A program made the translations under genes and the position numbers. A stretch of 64,000 bases of DNA, from assembly GCF_014633365.1 (NCBI RefSeq), contig NC_068338.1, positions 21,028,616 to 21,092,615 on the forward strand, given 5' to 3'. The notes beneath the pieces are model-generated. The model was not told the origin of the DNA, ran no database searches, and saw only the letters and a list, made by a program, of their open reading frames with translations. Source of the DNA: Diospyros lotus (Eukaryota > Streptophyta > Magnoliopsida > Ericales > Ebenaceae). Positions 11,990-25,500 of this stretch are shown here, piece after piece (position 1 is the stretch's first letter; each line of letters begins with the position of its first letter).

Positions 11990-13500
11990 GATCAAAGCAT
12001 TAGCATTTTGGTAGATATCAGCCATCAGATTTAAAACCTTTCATCTTCTTTGTCACCTAAGGTTTCTTGTCGCCATCCTCAGTCGCCTATGCTCCATCTC
12101 TGCCAACCGTCGTCAATCACCTATTCACTGTTGTTATTGACTGCCTCTTCATTTTTCCCCTTCACCATTGACTCAATAACTATAATCAATTATTGGTTCA
12201 CCTTCATCTTCTTTGACCGCCTATTTGTCTTCATCATTCGCAAATGACTGTTGGGTTATATAGTAGACAAACAAAGAAAAAAAAATCACAAGTATCTAAA
12301 AATAGAAAATGGCAAAATGTTACATATCATTTTTGAATGTTACAATTAAAACTTAGCTTCTTAGGTTAGATACTCTAAACCAATTATAATTCTAATACTA
12401 ACTATGTGAATTATACATATGATTAATTGATAGTTCTTACATCCATATTTTTAGCCTAAAGTTAGTTTTAGTGAGTTATATTTATGGACAAGTTAAAGCA
12501 AAGATAAATGAACAATCATCTCTTCAAAAATTTGGTAATCAAGATGATGGGTTTTTTCATAAAAAATATTTAAGCTAAAACAAACTTAAAAGATTTTCTT
12601 ATTGATCTTACATGTATAATTTTTCATGGGAACATTTGCAAAATTCATTAAAAATTATTCATGTCTTAGTTTAGTAACAAATCTTTCTAATATAGTATAG
12701 CAAAAAATTTAATTTGTAACTTAAAGATATGATGTGATATGATATTAAATTAAGAAATGATAATCATTATTATGCTGAAAACAAGTATTTTGTTTTGGCA
12801 TAATAATCATCTTTCTTAAAAGAATTACCCCTAATATATTAATCATTATTACAATTATGTTCATCAATGGATTTATAATTTAAATAATAAAGAATTAACG
12901 ACTTATTGTGGGACCCCCATACATAATTATCCTTCCATCGACTAATATTTCATATAAATTATGGGATTAAGGCAATGCAATAATTATTACTTCCAAATTT
13001 ATATGTGTGTCTATGTTAAGATATTTTGGACATTAAAACAATTTAGAAAACTAAACACAAAATATTTATTATATACTCTACAAAATAAATATTTATAAAA
13101 TCTTTTCCAAATTAACCAACTAAATTTTATCCAAAATCCAAAAGAGAATCATGGATATTCTCCCTTACAATATGAGTGGTGGGTTCTTCATTGAATAACT
13201 AACTACTAATCTTATATACTCATTATATCATAATTCAACATGTCCAATTATTAGCCACCTATTAGGCATTACTAGTTGACAATATCAAGACTATATAACT
13301 CATATATTAGATTTAACAACAATCTCAAGTTTAAAGAACTTTCAATAACATTAATAATATATACTCTTTTGGTGATAGGTCTAAAAGTATTCTTGTAGTC
13401 ACATATTCTAATATTTGTCTCTACAAATACTCACATGTTGCTAACAATCTCCACTCTCGTAAATGAAACATGCCACTCTATCGCATGTAACTCAACACGT
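11990..13500. other. AT-rich non-coding DNA
   Basis: A short C-rich segment (12050-12150) could be the start of a retrotransposon leader. The rest is AT-rich with no domain and no long frame. Confidence 0.4.
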
Positions 13501-15257
13501 AATGGCATTATTATAATTCAAATAATGTATTGGTCATTATTTCATTATTGTACTTAATTTTTTGAAATATTATAATTCAATAAATTGAAGGGTTATTAAG
13601 TAACCACATATTATTGTGTTATTTGAAATATTGCAAATCCATAGGTTAACACTTTCAACTACATCATACTTATAAATTTGAGGAGTTTTAAATTATGTGT
13701 TAAAATTTAGATTTGTGATATTTTTAATAATACACATTTATAGAAAAGCCTTTAAGTTGTCCAGTGAATTAGTCCTACGTGCACAGTATTGGACTACCCA
13801 TTTGCCAAATATTGGCTTCATTCTTTTTATTGAATTTTTTTTTTTTTTGTTAAAGCTTGACAAAAAGAGAGAGGTCCATGAGGTGGTGGGCTCACCACTT
13901 GGCTCTAAAAAAAAAAGACCCAACATTCGAATTTTGGACTAATTATCTTAATTTCTCATCACATTCCACATCAATCACTCCAACCTTATCTATGGCAACA
14001 CTCGTTGTTATAAAGCTTAGTAATGGGTCTTATCTTTTTAAATATATCTTAGCCAAAAAGACTCATCTAGAGGCCCATCATACAAACCTCTAGGATTCAA
14101 ATTTGGAAAACATTATTCCTCACCCTTGATCCCCTTATTTTCAATATAAAAACTCCCTTCATCCTCACGATTCTCTATATCTCAATCTTTATCTCAATTA
14201 CATACTCTCTATATCCGTCAATCTCTACCCCTCTCTTAAAGAGTTTTCCCCCTCCCTCTCTTTCATTATGCTAAATTATTTCATACATTTTGTTGTGTTA
14301 TCTTTGTGGCATTACTACATCTAACATTGAGCCTTGAGTTTAGAATTAGTAGGTATGTGTTCGAATCTCTTAATGGTTTTGATTTTGATTTTGTGTGCTT
14401 CATTCTAATTCAATCTCTTTCTCTTTAAATTGGGGCTATTGTTAATTGGGGACAAGATTGATATTTTGTCTTGGTCTTGATCTCTCAACTCAACTTTCCC
14501 ATAAGTGTATCTTGATTTTATTAGTTCTCATAATTAAAATACACAAAATGTACGGAATGCCTTTGGGAATAGCATGTCAAAATAAAATTTCTCAAAATCC
14601 ATCAATTCATCCCAAGTCATCGAGAAAGACCTTGTTTTCATTCCCTCACCAACTTTAATAGTGGACTTTTAGTGATATAAATCTCATGATATCAAGATAG
14701 ATAGAGATTAATCAACATCCATGAGGTATGTAAAATGTTGTATGGCTTGTGTCTAAGTAGGAAGACTTGGGTAAAGTGTGTATATTGAGAGAATATTTGA
14801 TCACTTTTTTTAATAACTACCATTTTAGATAAAGTGTTGAACTATTTTTATCATGGACATGCAATGACCTAGTTTACATGTAAGAAATTTAGTATACCAA
14901 ATGTATAGCACATATGAGTCCTATTATGGGAATATGAGGACCTAAAATAGAATTAGTTTAAATACATGAATAATAGAAAATTAAGACAAACATCCCAACT
15001 ACAACAATTTGATTATTGTAATTCAAATAATGTATTGGTCATTATTTCATTATTGTACTTAGTTGTTTGAAATATTGTAGTTTAATAAATTGAGAGGTTG
15101 TTAAGAAACTACAAATTATTGTGTTATTTGAAATATTGCACATTCATAGATTCACACTTTTAACCTGACATCATGTTTATAAATTTGAGGAGTTTTAAAT
15201 TATGTATCAAAATTTAGATTTGTGGTATTTTTTAATAATTAATATGCATATATAGAA
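13500..15257 (+). repeat. Dispersed/tandem repeat, first unit and start of second
   Basis: Three blocks recur in order. Block A (about 13500-13740, again 15010-15257, again about 50455-50855) contains ATTATTTCATTATTGTACTT and a TTGAGGAGTTT stretch. Block B (about 13741-14540, again 47988-48755, and a short piece at about 50858-50945) begins AAGCCTTTAAGTTGTCC, carries a TATA-like CAATATAAAAACTCC (near 14140) and a CT-rich leader, and ends near TTAGTTCTCATAATT. Block C (about 14830-15010 and 50270-50460) contains GACAAACATCCCAACTACAA. The A-B-C-A-B order implies tandem units of about 1.5 kb, perhaps LTR-derived. The Mutator-like element sits inside the second unit, at the A/B junction. No protein is encoded. 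Confidence 0.7.
15249..15257. repeat. 9-bp target-site duplication, left copy
   Basis: TATATAGAA here is repeated exactly at 47979-47987. A 9-bp duplication is the hallmark of Mutator-like transposition. Confidence 0.85.
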
Positions 15258-17187
15258 GGTCGAATCAACTCGTTTATCCTGAACTTAAGGTCATATTACA
15301 ATTTTATCATGTTTTGACCTTTGGTTCAATTTGGTTGTTGAACTTTAACTTTGGTTTCTATTGAGTTCATGATCTATATGTTTTGGTGATAACTGCATTT
15401 ATGCCAAAACTTTAATATCACCTTATGTTATGTTCTTATAGGTTTATTAATGTATTTTAATGTTTAAAGATATGTTAAGCTTATCTTAAGTTTAGCTCGG
15501 TAAGTTTATCTCGGTAGTATAATGTATCTATATATGCTAAACTTGTTTTAATCATATGCTTTATTGATATATATTTTTAAGCTTTTCTTTAGGAATGCAT
15601 GAGTGCTTTGTGGAAACTCATGATATTTTTTACGCTAAGTGTTCTATGTGGTAGCATTACTCAAGTTTTAGAGTAATGTATTCTATATATATGTTGTCTA
15701 ATGTTTTAGTGTTAAACATCAAGTCAACATCATGTCTTTTGAAGTAAAAGATCATATACTCAAGTAAATGTACTTGAGCTTCGATTGATAGGATTTATTG
15801 TGCCTTATTCTTCATGATAAGGTTGTGTTAACAACCTTAATATATTTGTGATTTATCTTGCTCTTGTTCATATGCTTAATTTGTTGCTCTAGGATCTCAA
15901 GGGATATCTTATGTATCCATATTGCATGAGTGTCATGTGGACTTCATAGTGCTTAATTAGAGTAAACTTAAGATTGGAAAATATCTTAAGTACTCAAAAT
16001 ATGTGGAAGCATCTCTCTATTCTAAAAGAAATGTGCCTTATTTGATAAATAAGTATCTAGCATCTTTGCTCTTGAGCAAATATTTTCATACTTAGACAAG
16101 TGATTCTGAGTTCTATATCATAGTGCCTAAATTGTCTATTTGATATTTAGCATCAAATTCCCAAGGCTCTCAATGCTTTGAAATTTAATGAAAGAGCATT
16201 TAAGCTTTTATTAGTTGAATATTTGTTGTTTTAATTCATGTGTTTATAGGCTTGTTGATTTCAAACATCATTTAAAGTTGTCTTCTAAAGCTGTTAGTCG
16301 AGTGATGGGCTAATCACTCGAATAAGAATATAGATGGTATTGAGTGATTCTATTTTAGAGCATCTAGATATAATTTAAACGTTGTATGTTTTTAAAACCA
16401 ATACTTTCTAGTGTTGCTCATGTTTATAATCAATGCATTTGAGTAAAAGAATTCTAAAATGCATATCTTTCAAGAATTATTCAAAGTATGCATTAGTAGC
16501 TTTTGTGTATGATAGCTTAGAGCTTAGAAATCACATATGTTTTGTCTATCTTATATGTATGCTCTTGTCTTGATAAAGATTTCATAATGATCAAGTTAGG
16601 GTTTCTTTGTGATATATGTTGTGATCAACATATTTGCAATATTCTATATGATTTGCTTATGTGTGTTTCAAGACTGTATAATTGATAGTATAAATGATTA
16701 AGATATTTAAGTGATTGAATTTCTATGAAATATGATTATGTGCTTCTATTTTGATGAATGAGAAATCATGATGCTTAAGCAACTGCATCTTGGTGCTTTT
16801 ATGATGAGTTTAGTTAATTGAGTAATATATTTTGTGCTCAACATTTTCACTGTTTTATATGCTTTGTTTCAGTCAAGTAGCAAGGGAATTACTTGACTTA
16901 TGAATGTTTCATGTGAGCATAATTCACAAAGTGAATGTATTTATGCATGTTGTATTTTCATGTTGTGTATTAATGTATGAGTCTAAGAGAATGACTCCTA
17001 TTTAAATCCTAGATAAATGAAGTTTGTAGTTGAGTAACATATAGTGTTCTCAACTTGTTCTCAAAGCCATGTACTTGAGAATATCTCATTATCTTGGCTC
17101 TTCTAAGACTTCTTATGTATCCAAGTAAATGTGATTGAAAAGTTAGTTTTATCTAACTTTCATAAATAACACTTGTGGTTGTTTGAG

Positions 17188-19647
17188 TGTAATGACCCGT
17201 TAGTGGGTTTGGGGAATATGTAAGGAAATAAAATATTTGTTTTGTTTGAGCCATAACTTTTAAAAGATTATGTGTGATATTTTTAGTTGAATTAGCGAAG
17301 AAGGCAACACGATGGGAAAGTCAAAGGTTTGACTTCGTCGAAGATGGGACCCAAAATAAATCAAGGTAGGTATTGAAATATTATTTGGTGTTTAATTTGT
17401 GTCCAATCTAATATTAGAAAGATTTTCAGTTAAGTGATTAAGCCATAGTGGTATTTAAGTAATTATGGATATGTGAGTATATATATATATAAGAGAAATG
17501 GGCCATCTTTGCTTGTAAGGGAAGAATTAAAAGGCAAGGGAAGAGGAAGAGGAGGAAGGCCGATTGGGAGAGGGGGAGGACCAAGGTAGAGTTTCTTCTC
17601 CTTCATTCCTTGTGTTTGTTTGATTTCCAAAGGGTTTAAGAGGCTAATGATCACTTCATCTTCTTTTCCTTTCTTCCTTTCTTGCTTGTTTTTTTGTTGG
17701 AAGTGTGAAGTAAAGGGTTATGGGAGAACATCTTCTCAAGTAGGATCATCAAGAAAGGCTTCTAAGGAAAGTTCTAGTCCCTTTTATCTCTCTCTTAAGC
17801 TTCTGGCAATGATGTTTGGGGATTTAAGCTTGAATCTCCTATGTTTCCCAAAAGAAGCTTGGGTTGAAGGTTATGTAGAAACCTTTGTAACTCTCATTTG
17901 TTGTTGGGTTTTTCTTATTGGTCTTTCTTGGGTCTCAAAGTAGGTTAGTTAACCCTACAAATCCTAAAAGGAATGGTGCTTTTGGGTTAGAGGATGAATT
18001 GAGGAGGCTCCATTGCCTTTGGTCGATAGTTTTGGAGGAAACGATCGACCATTTTTGGCTTTGGCAATCTACACGTGCTCTACTATTTTGTGCATAATTT
18101 TTAGTAAAAAAATTTCGGTTTGAGAACCATTTGTTGAGTTGTAAACTATACTCGATAAGCTTCGATTTAGAATAGAATTAAAGTCATATGGATACATTTT
18201 GATTATTTTCTCTTGGTTCCAAAGCATGTTTAGAGGAGTTGGGGTTCATGATAGGCTTACGTTGAAAGGATGAGTATGGGGGTGATTTCTTCATGATCCC
18301 TAAGAATGTTTAGATTCTCTTAAGGGATTATTTAGGCATTTTTTGGTATGGTTGAGACATGATTTGGGGTTACATGAGTTTGGTAATTCGGTGAAATATT
18401 ATAAGCTTGTTTATATATGTTAATTTGGGTATGTTATATTGGCGAGCCAAGGCATTGAGTGGAGTTGATTGGCCTCTAGGGTTGCATGTGTATGGGAGCA
18501 TACCCTAGGTGTTGAGTTATTTGGCCTCAATGACCTCGTGGCATGAGTTAGGTAAAGTTGGTTGGCCTTAGGTGTTAACCTGGAGTTAAGTTGTCTAGCC
18601 CCAAGTTTCAGTCGATGTGTATATAGACCTTGGGTGGAGCTGGCTAGCCTCCAGTGTTAACCTAAAGTTGAGCTGTCCAGCCCCAAGGGTTAACTGATGT
18701 GTATGTAGACCTTGGGTAGAGCTATCTGGCCTCGAGTGTCCGATATTAACTAGGCATGTAGCGTTGGACATGGACGTGTGTATGTATTATCCCTTGTTCT
18801 TGGATTTGTGGTATCATAGGCGTGTGCTAGGACCGCAAAGTTGAGAGCGGGCTGAGGGCACTATTACGGTAAGGCCACTGCATACTTGGTGTGTGGTACC
18901 ATAGATGTGTGCTAGCGTCGCAGAATGAATGGGATTTATGAGCTCAGAGTGGGGTGCCTTATGGCATGAATACTATGTTACTGCAAGATAATGAATGTGG
19001 TGCTTAGAGCATTATGTGGGTTCTAGATACTATGTGGTGGAAGGGTCACCGAATTGTACCTAACTTATGGTAGGAGTTGGTTAGTTAGGTAGACTACAAT
19101 GATTTTTATTATGTCCTTCTTGTGGTGCTCCTTGTTTTTTGTCTGTTAGTAATACGCTATGTTATAATCCTACCATGTATTGCTTGTGTTTGCTTACTGA
19201 GTCTTCGTTGTGTTATACTTGCTAAGCCTTACGGCTCATTCTTTCTCTTTGCATCATTCTAGGTATAGGTAAAGCGAAGAATGAGAAGGGTCTTTGTGGG
19301 GTATGATCTATTTGGTATATGTGTACAAAGCTCACATGAATAAAAGGTCTTGGGGACATTGTTGGTTTGTGACATGCTAGTGGATGTACTTTTTGTTATT
19401 TGGGATTGTTATATCTCCTTTGGGATAGCCTAATGGAATGTAAATGGTTATGTTTATTTCGTTCTATATGAAAAATAGTGGAATCGATACTATTTGTTGT
19501 TAATGGTGTGAGTAACCTTGGTTGAGTTACACTCTGATCCCATCTTGTGTGGACTTTCCCTCAGAATTCCTTTGCTAGCAGGACATCCGAAGGCAGACCT
19601 TTGCAGTTTGGTGATAGGGCCTTGTATTGGACCTCCGGGTCATTACA
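17188..19647 (+). mobile_element. Gypsy-type solo LTR nested in the preceding element
   Basis: It starts TGTAATGACCCG and ends CGGGTCATTACA, a perfect 12-base terminal inverted repeat. It is flanked by TTGAG (17183-17187) and TTTAG (19648-19652), one mismatch apart. Length is 2460 bp. A TATA-like TATATATATATAAGAG at about 17478-17493 suggests plus orientation. An 82-bp repeat lies near 18.6 kb. There is no internal region or coding sequence. Confidence 0.8.
18573..18736. repeat. Two-copy 82-bp tandem repeat within the solo LTR
   Basis: Units at 18573-18654 and 18655-18736 both begin TGTTAACCT and share GATGTGTAT, AGACCTTGGGT and CTGGC/CTAGCCTC. Looser related copies run back to about 18430. 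Confidence 0.75.
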
Positions 19648-19799
19648 TTTAGCTATGAGAAAAATGTGCTCTATATTCTAAGCTCAATGTCTATAAGTTA
19701 AGTGTGTTTCTTAGATAAGCATAATGCTTATATTTTTATGAGAAGTTTGTTTTGGTGATGGTATTCAAAACAATATATATTGTTTTAATGTCACTCAAG

Positions 19800-20225
19800 T
19801 GAATGCTCTTGTTAATCAAATATTTATTCCAAGGCTTCAGCTATATCAATTATAATCAAGTGATCAAAGTGATAGCGAGTGATTTATCTTGTTAATCGAC
19901 TAAGAGTTGTGCATAATCAAGTATATTCTTGTATTAATCGGGTATCTCTCTTCCTTACTCAAGTGTGATTGCTTATATAGTTTTAATCGAGTATGTTTTG
20001 AGAACAATCGAGTGTATATTGATGGATAATTGACTATGAGTTATTGATAGTCGAGTATGATATGCAAACTCTCTGTATTTCAAGCTTATTCAAGTTGTTA
20101 AAAAGCTTATTTGAGTATCTAATGAGTAATAGAGTACTGACAAAATATAATTGAGTATGAAGCTTATATAATCGAGTATAGAATTTCATTAGTCGAGTGA
20201 GAGCTTGAGTTAGTCAAGTGAATGG
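19800..20225 (+). repeat. Array of degenerate TCGAGTA/TCAAGTG motifs
   Basis: Motifs such as AATCGAGTAT, AGTCGAGTAT, AATCAAGTAT and AATCGGGTAT recur every 20-50 bases up to AGCCGTTGCA (about 20260), which precedes the TATA box of the LTR. The same architecture, with a TCGAGTAA form, occurs at 62.6-63.6 kb. Confidence 0.7.
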
Positions 20226-22563
20226 CTGCTGATCTCAAATTTTATAGTCGTTAAACTAGCCGTTGCATGTGTTTTTAATGCACATATTGGACCATTTAGG
20301 CTCCAAAAAGGCTCTAAATATTTCATAAATATTAATGAGCATGATATTTGAATATTTTAATGTTTATTTTATATTAAAAAAAAAGAAGTATGTTCTTGTA
20401 GATATATCATTTTTTAGCATCTATAAAAGGAGATGAAATTGAAGATAAGGGATGTTGTTATGGAATTCTTCCTATTGACTTGAGCCAAAGAGATTTTTCA
20501 AGCTTTCATCTTCAAATAAAAAAAGAGAAAATGAGTGATTACATTCTATTTATTCTTTCTATCTCTCTTTTCGATATGAGAAGACATTCTTGTCATTTGT
20601 ACTCTATCTTTGTAAAAGCTTCTCAAGTGTTATATCTTGAAATTATCTTATATCTTGTTATGGTTATGCTTGATCCCTAAAAGGCAAGAGGTTGCGCCTG
20701 ATCCTTTGAAAGGGTAAGAGATTACGCCTAATCTTGTGAAAAGACAATAGTTTTAGTTGAACCTTTAAAAACTGATTGTATTGGTTACTACTGAGCAAGT
20801 TAAAAGCAAAGGTTACAACTGCACATGTGAAAAACTAAGGTTATAGCTGAGCCTAGAAAAGCTATGTGAATTGAGTAAATCCTTGGTAAGGAGCCAAGAG
20901 AGTAGAGTAGGCTTGTTAGCCAAACCATTATAAATTTGTGTGCTGCATTGCTTTATTTCTTATATTTTAGCACTTTCATTTTAGCTTTTAGCAAGATCCA
21001 ATTTTTCTTTGCTAATCTATTTTCAGTTTTAATTCTTAAAACAACAGTTTTTTAAACCTTTAAGAGGATCATTTTTCTTGAATAAAACTTTTTCTACATT
21101 TCTCTTATAATTTTCTATCAAGGATTTATTTGAAATATTAGTTTGTAAAATTCCAAATTGTTTTTTGTGAAGCCCTTTTTAAATTAAGAAAAATTCTTTA
21201 AAACCTAATTCACCCCCTTCTTGGGTGTCTATCTTTTCTTTCAGTTTCAATTTTATCCTCAATTGGCCAAATGTGTGCCCTTAACATACTTGGCGGCTGA
21301 GGTGGTGTAAGCACCCCTGCCCGGATATCCCAACCGCCCGGACTATCCAAACGGGAGCACCTACAGAAGGGAAAAGAATGAAACACAAGACAAAACTATC
21401 CTGACATGCATAAACAAGAATTAAAACAACGGAAGTGAAGCTATATATATGCATGCACTACGGGAACACCGCTACCACAGCGGTCACAAGATAAATAAAT
21501 GAATACAGACTCCTGTGCCAACATACACGAGACTTGAGGAATGACCTGGCATAGTAAAAATAATAGGGTAAATCCTACTCAAACATTAGAGTTGACATGG
21601 ATTGACGGGACTGCTTGTACACCATACCGACTCGGCTGCTAGGAAATATCTCCCTTGCCCTTGACCCACGTTGCCACTACCTGGAATGATGGATAAGCAA
21701 AATGAGTCGAGAGACTCAACAAGCATAAGGAAAGGAAGGCTGAAGGCTGTATAAATCCAATAAAATTTTCCCAGAACACCAACCCCCAAGCACACAAAAT
21801 CCATGAGACACTACAACACAGTAGAATAACATAATAAAAGCACATACTGGTCTTTGGGGCCCACACAAGACACATAGCACCCAAGTCCCATACCAACCTG
21901 CCGCTGCCCTGGAAGGCAACAAATACCTCTAGCAAACTTGAGCGTCGTCTTGGGTCGGTACTCCTGTCACCCGAATGCTCGCGTAGGTCTTCCCAACATC
22001 CGAGCCTCTGAATAACCGAGCCATAGGCTCCCTCGGAACGGTCCTCCCGTCCGAGATCTGAAAACTACCGGTAACCATGCAATGCACATAAAAATGCAAT
22101 GGCGTAGTGAGCATCAACGTGATACACTGGGGCTCATACTTCCAGACATCAAGCCATGCTTCGCCCGCATAGTAAACCACACGCGATGCATATGTCCGTG
22201 CCGAATGCAACCTAACCACACTAGGATGCTCGTGTCCAAGCATACTCAATAAATGAATATCCCAACATGCATCCCGTACCCATGTGCATATCAAAGCATG
22301 AACAGTAATACGCAGAGTAAGTCAGCAGTGTCCGGCACCGGTTAACGGCTTGTGACTAGGAGTGTCCACCCGACGGTCCACTTCAAGGCCGTACAATAGT
22401 CTACCCCAACGTCACCAAACAGTTGACCCATGCCTCAATGCTCGATAGCTTTAACTGAACCATAAATAAAGCCGAGAAAACCGTAAATAAACTCGCATGT
22501 CTAGGAACCTAGTCCCCAAGCTGGGTTCGACATCATTTCGAAAGGAGTAGGGGCGGTACAAAC

Positions 22564-25500
22564 TGTTAGATATAAGCCCTTAAGACCAGTTCTAGTGACA
22601 CAATAGGGCTTGATCTTGTAATTCTTTAAATCTTATTTAATGGCAAGTTTTATGTTTAATTTAAATTTCAATATGATTTGAATTGAATATACAAATATCC
22701 TTTAGTATAATAAGGAGTGGATACCATTCTTAATTGTTAAGAATAATCAAGACAGATAATCCACAATACGTTATACTATAAATATGTTCCTGGCCATAGA
22801 GTTCCTAACCTGGATAATTAGTAACACGCAAAGGCCGGCACATCGTCTTCCTCCTTGTTTGGTATAAGATACAAAAAGACAAGATTGGTAGGTCTCATAC
22901 CACTCTGTGTAAGATACAAAAGGAAGACGAGTTCACTGAACGGGACTGTTAATATTGAATCACATGGGTTTTATCTCACGCGTCAATGATTCAATATTAA
23001 CTACGGATTTGCATTAGTCCTTAGACCTGAGATGACATGGATATCTGTGTGTTTGTGGATTAGGATATCAACGATATTATATGGTTGTCCTAATCAGGGA
23101 TAGCCGTACATATATATGTGCCTAGTTCAGTGACACACGAGATATGTGTGCATCAGACATGGAATCTATCACACCGAGATATATGAGGAGGATATCTTAT
23201 GCGATCCTGTAACGCCCCGCTCCCACTTACGGGAGTTACTCGTGAACAATTACCCGAACTGTTCACCTGCCCGGTCTGAGATGAAGGGCGGACTATGTTT
23301 CAAGAAGAAACGCCCTAGGTGGGAACTAGGCTTCGTCTGGCCCTTCGCTTACCCAGGATCCATAAAACACCCTAGGGCCTCGCGAGTTTCTTATGAATGA
23401 AGAAATAACCCGCTACACCGCCCAAGGGCTTCAAGATGCTTCTTAACACCGGGCTAGACTAAGGGGAAAACTCATACTCAGAAAAATCCTCCAATTTTTC
23501 CAACACTTCATCGCTCGGGGACTCCTTCGGGGATTTTATAATTTCTTCTATAGCCCAAAATCTCCCAAAATTGGGCCCTATTATTTCCCCTTTTATTCCC
23601 CTAATTTTTGAAAATTTTCCCCCCCCTTTTTTTTTTTCGCGCGCGGGCCCCAAGGCCGGCTGGGCCCTCCCTGGGCCCGGCCGCGCGCGCCTGGGGCGGC
23701 CGCGGCCACGCGGGCTGGCCCAGCAGCGGCAGCATGGGCCGGCCGCGCACGCTGGCCGCGCGGCCGTGCGCCTGCCGCGCGCGCGCCCGCGCGCCTACCG
23801 CGCTCGCGCCCCCTGCTGCCTGCTGACCTGCTGCCCCCCAATTTTTTCCAGCAACTCCCTTATTTTGAAGTTCCAACTTTCCAACACCCCAAAAATGCCC
23901 AAATTCTCCAGAATTTCCTTTCCATATATACACATCAAAATGTACCCTTTGGGCTTAAAGAAATCCTTACACAAGGCATATACAAATTAAGCAAAAATTT
24001 CAACATTTAGAAAAAAAAATATTCAAATGTCTTCATGCTCAAGCCTCCTTCTCTTGCCAAACCTTTCCATAGCATGCTTCAATACCTACAAGAGGTCAAA
24101 TAAACCTCATGAGCTCCAAGAGCTCAATAAGGGTGCAATGACATAAAGTATGGAAATTAACAATATAGATGTCAATGCCATATGCAAGTGCCTAGGGTTT
24201 CAATGCCTCAACCCTCAAGGTTAAAGGCTTCAACATTCCCATCCCAACACACAATTTCATGGCCATGAGTCTCATACACACAAGTATATGCAAAGCAAGC
24301 ACAAAATGTTAAAATGCATACAAAAGTCATGCTAGCCACCATCCACTTGGGGCTTTCCCCTTACCTCAATACTCCATGGATCTTCAAGTTTCCAACAACT
24401 TCAAGCCTCCAAAATCACTTTCTTTAATTTCCTCAAACTCCTTACATGAAAAACAAGCCTAGGATTATAAAGAGATCCTTTAAAATGAGAAATACAAGAA
24501 AATTATGTAACCTTTACCTCTAGGCTTCTTGGATTTCTTCTTCTCCTTTTTCTTCTTCTTTCTCTCTTCTTCCTTCCTCTTTATTTCATTCAAATGGCTA
24601 AAGGGAAGACTTCCTCCATCTTCCTTTCTTTTCTTTCTCAAGACTCTTCAAATGGAAAAACTTGAGCTTGAAGGTCCACTTCCCTTTTTATACACTTTCT
24701 TTTCTCTTTTCTTTTTGATTTATTTTCCTAGCCTTGATATTCCCAATTGTAAGACTTGATCCTAGCCTTTCATTTCTCCTTTACTTTTGAGAATAAATCT
24801 TGACCATTGGAAGAAGCACAATCCATAGCCCTTAGTCTTCTTTAATCTCAACCCTTGATGCATTTTGGAAGACTAAATCCCCACCATCCAAATTAACACA
24901 ATCCATGTGTTTCTCAAGAATGAATCCTAGCCATGGACTTCTTTGGAGATCCAATCTCCACCATCCATCTCATTCTTCTATTGGATCCTTGCATCCCATT
25001 TGGCAATCCATGCCAACATAAGGCCTTAAATCTCTACCATTAGATAAATTCCAATTTCAAGACTAATTTTCCACCATTGGATCAAGTCTTCAAATCCCAT
25101 AAATATCCCATTTCTCATTTATTTAATTGGGACTAATTTCACCACATTAAATATGAAAGACAACTTGGAGAGACATAAATGCTTTTTTTTTCCCATTTAT
25201 TTTAATCTCCCATTTTCCCCCATTAATGCTTGACCATTTTCTTTTCATTTGCAATTTCTTTTTATTGCAACAAAATCATTACACTCACATGGGCTAAATG
25301 GCTCATCTTTTCCATTCTTTTTGGTTTATTTAAATCCTTTAATTTTGCTTGAATAAGACCATGCCAAGTGTCACTCTAAGACACAAACTTGGCTTCCAAG
25401 TCTTCCATCTCACCCATCCATTAATTATAAACATAATTTACCAATTAATTATTTCCACTCCCATAATTAATTTCCTCATTTTCTCATAATTAATTCCTTT

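Larger units (their letters stand above)
15359..21243 (+). mobile_element. LTR (probably solo) inserted in the left MULE repeat, itself interrupted
   Basis: GTTTC duplicates flank it (15354-15358 and 21244-21248), and the MULE repeat rejoins across it. It starts TATTGAGTT, apparently TG changed to TA since the related copy at 62497 starts TGTTGAGTT, and ends CTTTCA. Without the nested solo LTR it is about 3.4 kb. A TATA box (CTATAAAAGG near 20423) and a downstream pyrimidine-rich leader point to plus orientation. An array of TCGAGTA-like motifs lies before the TATA box. There is no polyprotein. Long-frame ORFs inside it show no domain. It is most simply a solo LTR of a large-LTR retrotransposon family. 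Confidence 0.7.

Noticed and set aside
21929..22294. 121-codon minus-strand frame
   Set aside because: It lies in LTR sequence, has no domain, and no related frame is seen elsewhere.
23571..23990. Several overlapping open frames on both strands in the GC island (up to 139 codons)
   Set aside because: They lie in a solo LTR, are rich in Arg/Ala/Pro from GC bias, occur in several frames at once and show no domain.
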